DNA from: Candidatus Parcubacteria bacterium
GTDB taxonomy: Bacteria > Patescibacteriota > Patescibacteriia > UBA1558 > GWA2-36-10
Direction of reading: 5' to 3'
DNA: 5,591 nucleotides
NCBI GenBank assembly: GCA_023246135.1
Contig: JAHFJB010000035.1
Span: 1 to 5,591, forward strand
The notes beneath the pieces were generated by a model that was given only the letters and a program-made list of their open reading frames with translations, did not search any database and was not told where the DNA came from. The position numbers and the translations under genes were made by a program. Every line of letters starts with the position of its first letter. Position 1 is the first letter of the stretch. Shown one piece after another: positions 5,307-5,591 of the stretch.

Positions 5307-5591
5307 AAGAGTACCAAATACTAGGAGTCAAAGTTCAGACTATTCCCGAACATGTTGCTAAGCACACGCTTAATGATTTTTTGAATTCTGACAGCCAACA
5401 TCAAATCGTAACAGTCAATCCTGAATTTGTTATCGCCGCTAAGCACAATACCCAGTTTTCACAAATTATCAACGACGCTAGTTTAGCGACTATTGATGGC
5501 ACTGGGCTTATCTTTGCCTTAAAATTTCTCGGGCAAGACATATCACTAGATGAAAGGTTGACCGGCGTCCGTTTAACTGAAATGCTCCTAG
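5303..5591 (+). CDS. WecG/TagA/CpsF family glycosyltransferase, 3'-truncated by the window edge
   Basis: An ATG overlapping the thpR stop by ATGA opens a frame that runs without a stop to the window end (96 full codons of an enzyme usually near 240). The visible part matches the N-terminal half of the TagA fold: QILGVKVQTI at the start, IVTVNPEFVIAAKHN (35-49), ASLATIDGTGLIFAL (59-73) and ERLTGVRLTEML (84-95). T37 and D65 coincide with the Thr and Asp reported as functionally important in TagA. Family members transfer N-acetylmannosamine or a related sugar from UDP-sugar to an undecaprenyl-diphosphate-linked GlcNAc, an early step of wall teichoic acid or other surface glycan assembly on the inner membrane face. 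The exact sugar cannot be told from this fragment. It is the second gene of an operon with thpR and probably depends on coupled translation, as no Shine-Dalgarno is present. Confidence 0.88.
   Translation, partial: MKEYQILGVKVQTIPEHVAKHTLNDFLNSDSQHQIVTVNPEFVIAAKHNTQFSQIINDASLATIDGTGLIFALKFLGQDISLDERLTGVRLTEMLL

Overview
The window looks like ordinary chromosome from a small-genome, AT-rich bacterium. It most resembles the Candidate Phyla Radiation (Patescibacteria). The basis is indirect: tight packing, very short intergenic gaps, ATGA overlaps, a secreted murein-hydrolase-like protein with C-terminal repeats of a kind I associate with that group, and several short proteins I cannot assign. 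TGA is used as a normal stop (two genes end in TGA next to or overlapping the next start), so the Gly-TGA code of Gracilibacteria/Absconditabacteria does not apply. No mobile element, tRNA, rRNA or CRISPR array was seen.

Layout, left to right. (1) The 3' part of an unrecognised plus-strand gene (1-368) ends one base from the convergent fmt. Its probable terminator hairpin lies inside the fmt 3' end. (2) A minus-strand def-fmt operon (1777 to 370) encodes peptide deformylase and Met-tRNA formyltransferase, which remove and add the formyl group of initiator methionine. (3) A 57-67 bp divergent intergenic region (1778-1843) holds two strong sigma70-type promoters sharing the same -35 bases. (4) A plus-strand pair of small genes follows (1844-2316): an unrecognised 82-residue protein and a small lipoprotein, closed by a 13-bp GC-rich terminator. 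(5) A minus-strand operon (4632 to 2379) encodes a secreted lytic-transglycosylase-like protein with four C-terminal repeats and a stand-alone LigB-type (class III extradiol dioxygenase fold) metalloenzyme. (6) A second divergent region (4633-4754) has a 9-bp inverted repeat and promoter-like boxes. (7) A plus-strand operon encodes a 2H-family RNA 2',3'-cyclic phosphodiesterase (thpR) overlapping by ATGA the start of a WecG/TagA/CpsF glycosyltransferase that runs off the window.

Functional themes are translation initiation and protein maturation (def, fmt), RNA end chemistry (thpR) and envelope biogenesis (murein-hydrolase-like protein, lipoprotein, TagA-family enzyme). The most notable non-coding signal is that three promoters place the -10 box only 6-7 bases before an ATG, which predicts leaderless mRNAs. 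In addition, none of the six start sites inside operons or near promoters that could be inspected has a recognisable Shine-Dalgarno sequence. I saw no clearly novel defence or mobile system; the unassigned small-gene pair at 1844-2316 is the best candidate for undescribed biology.
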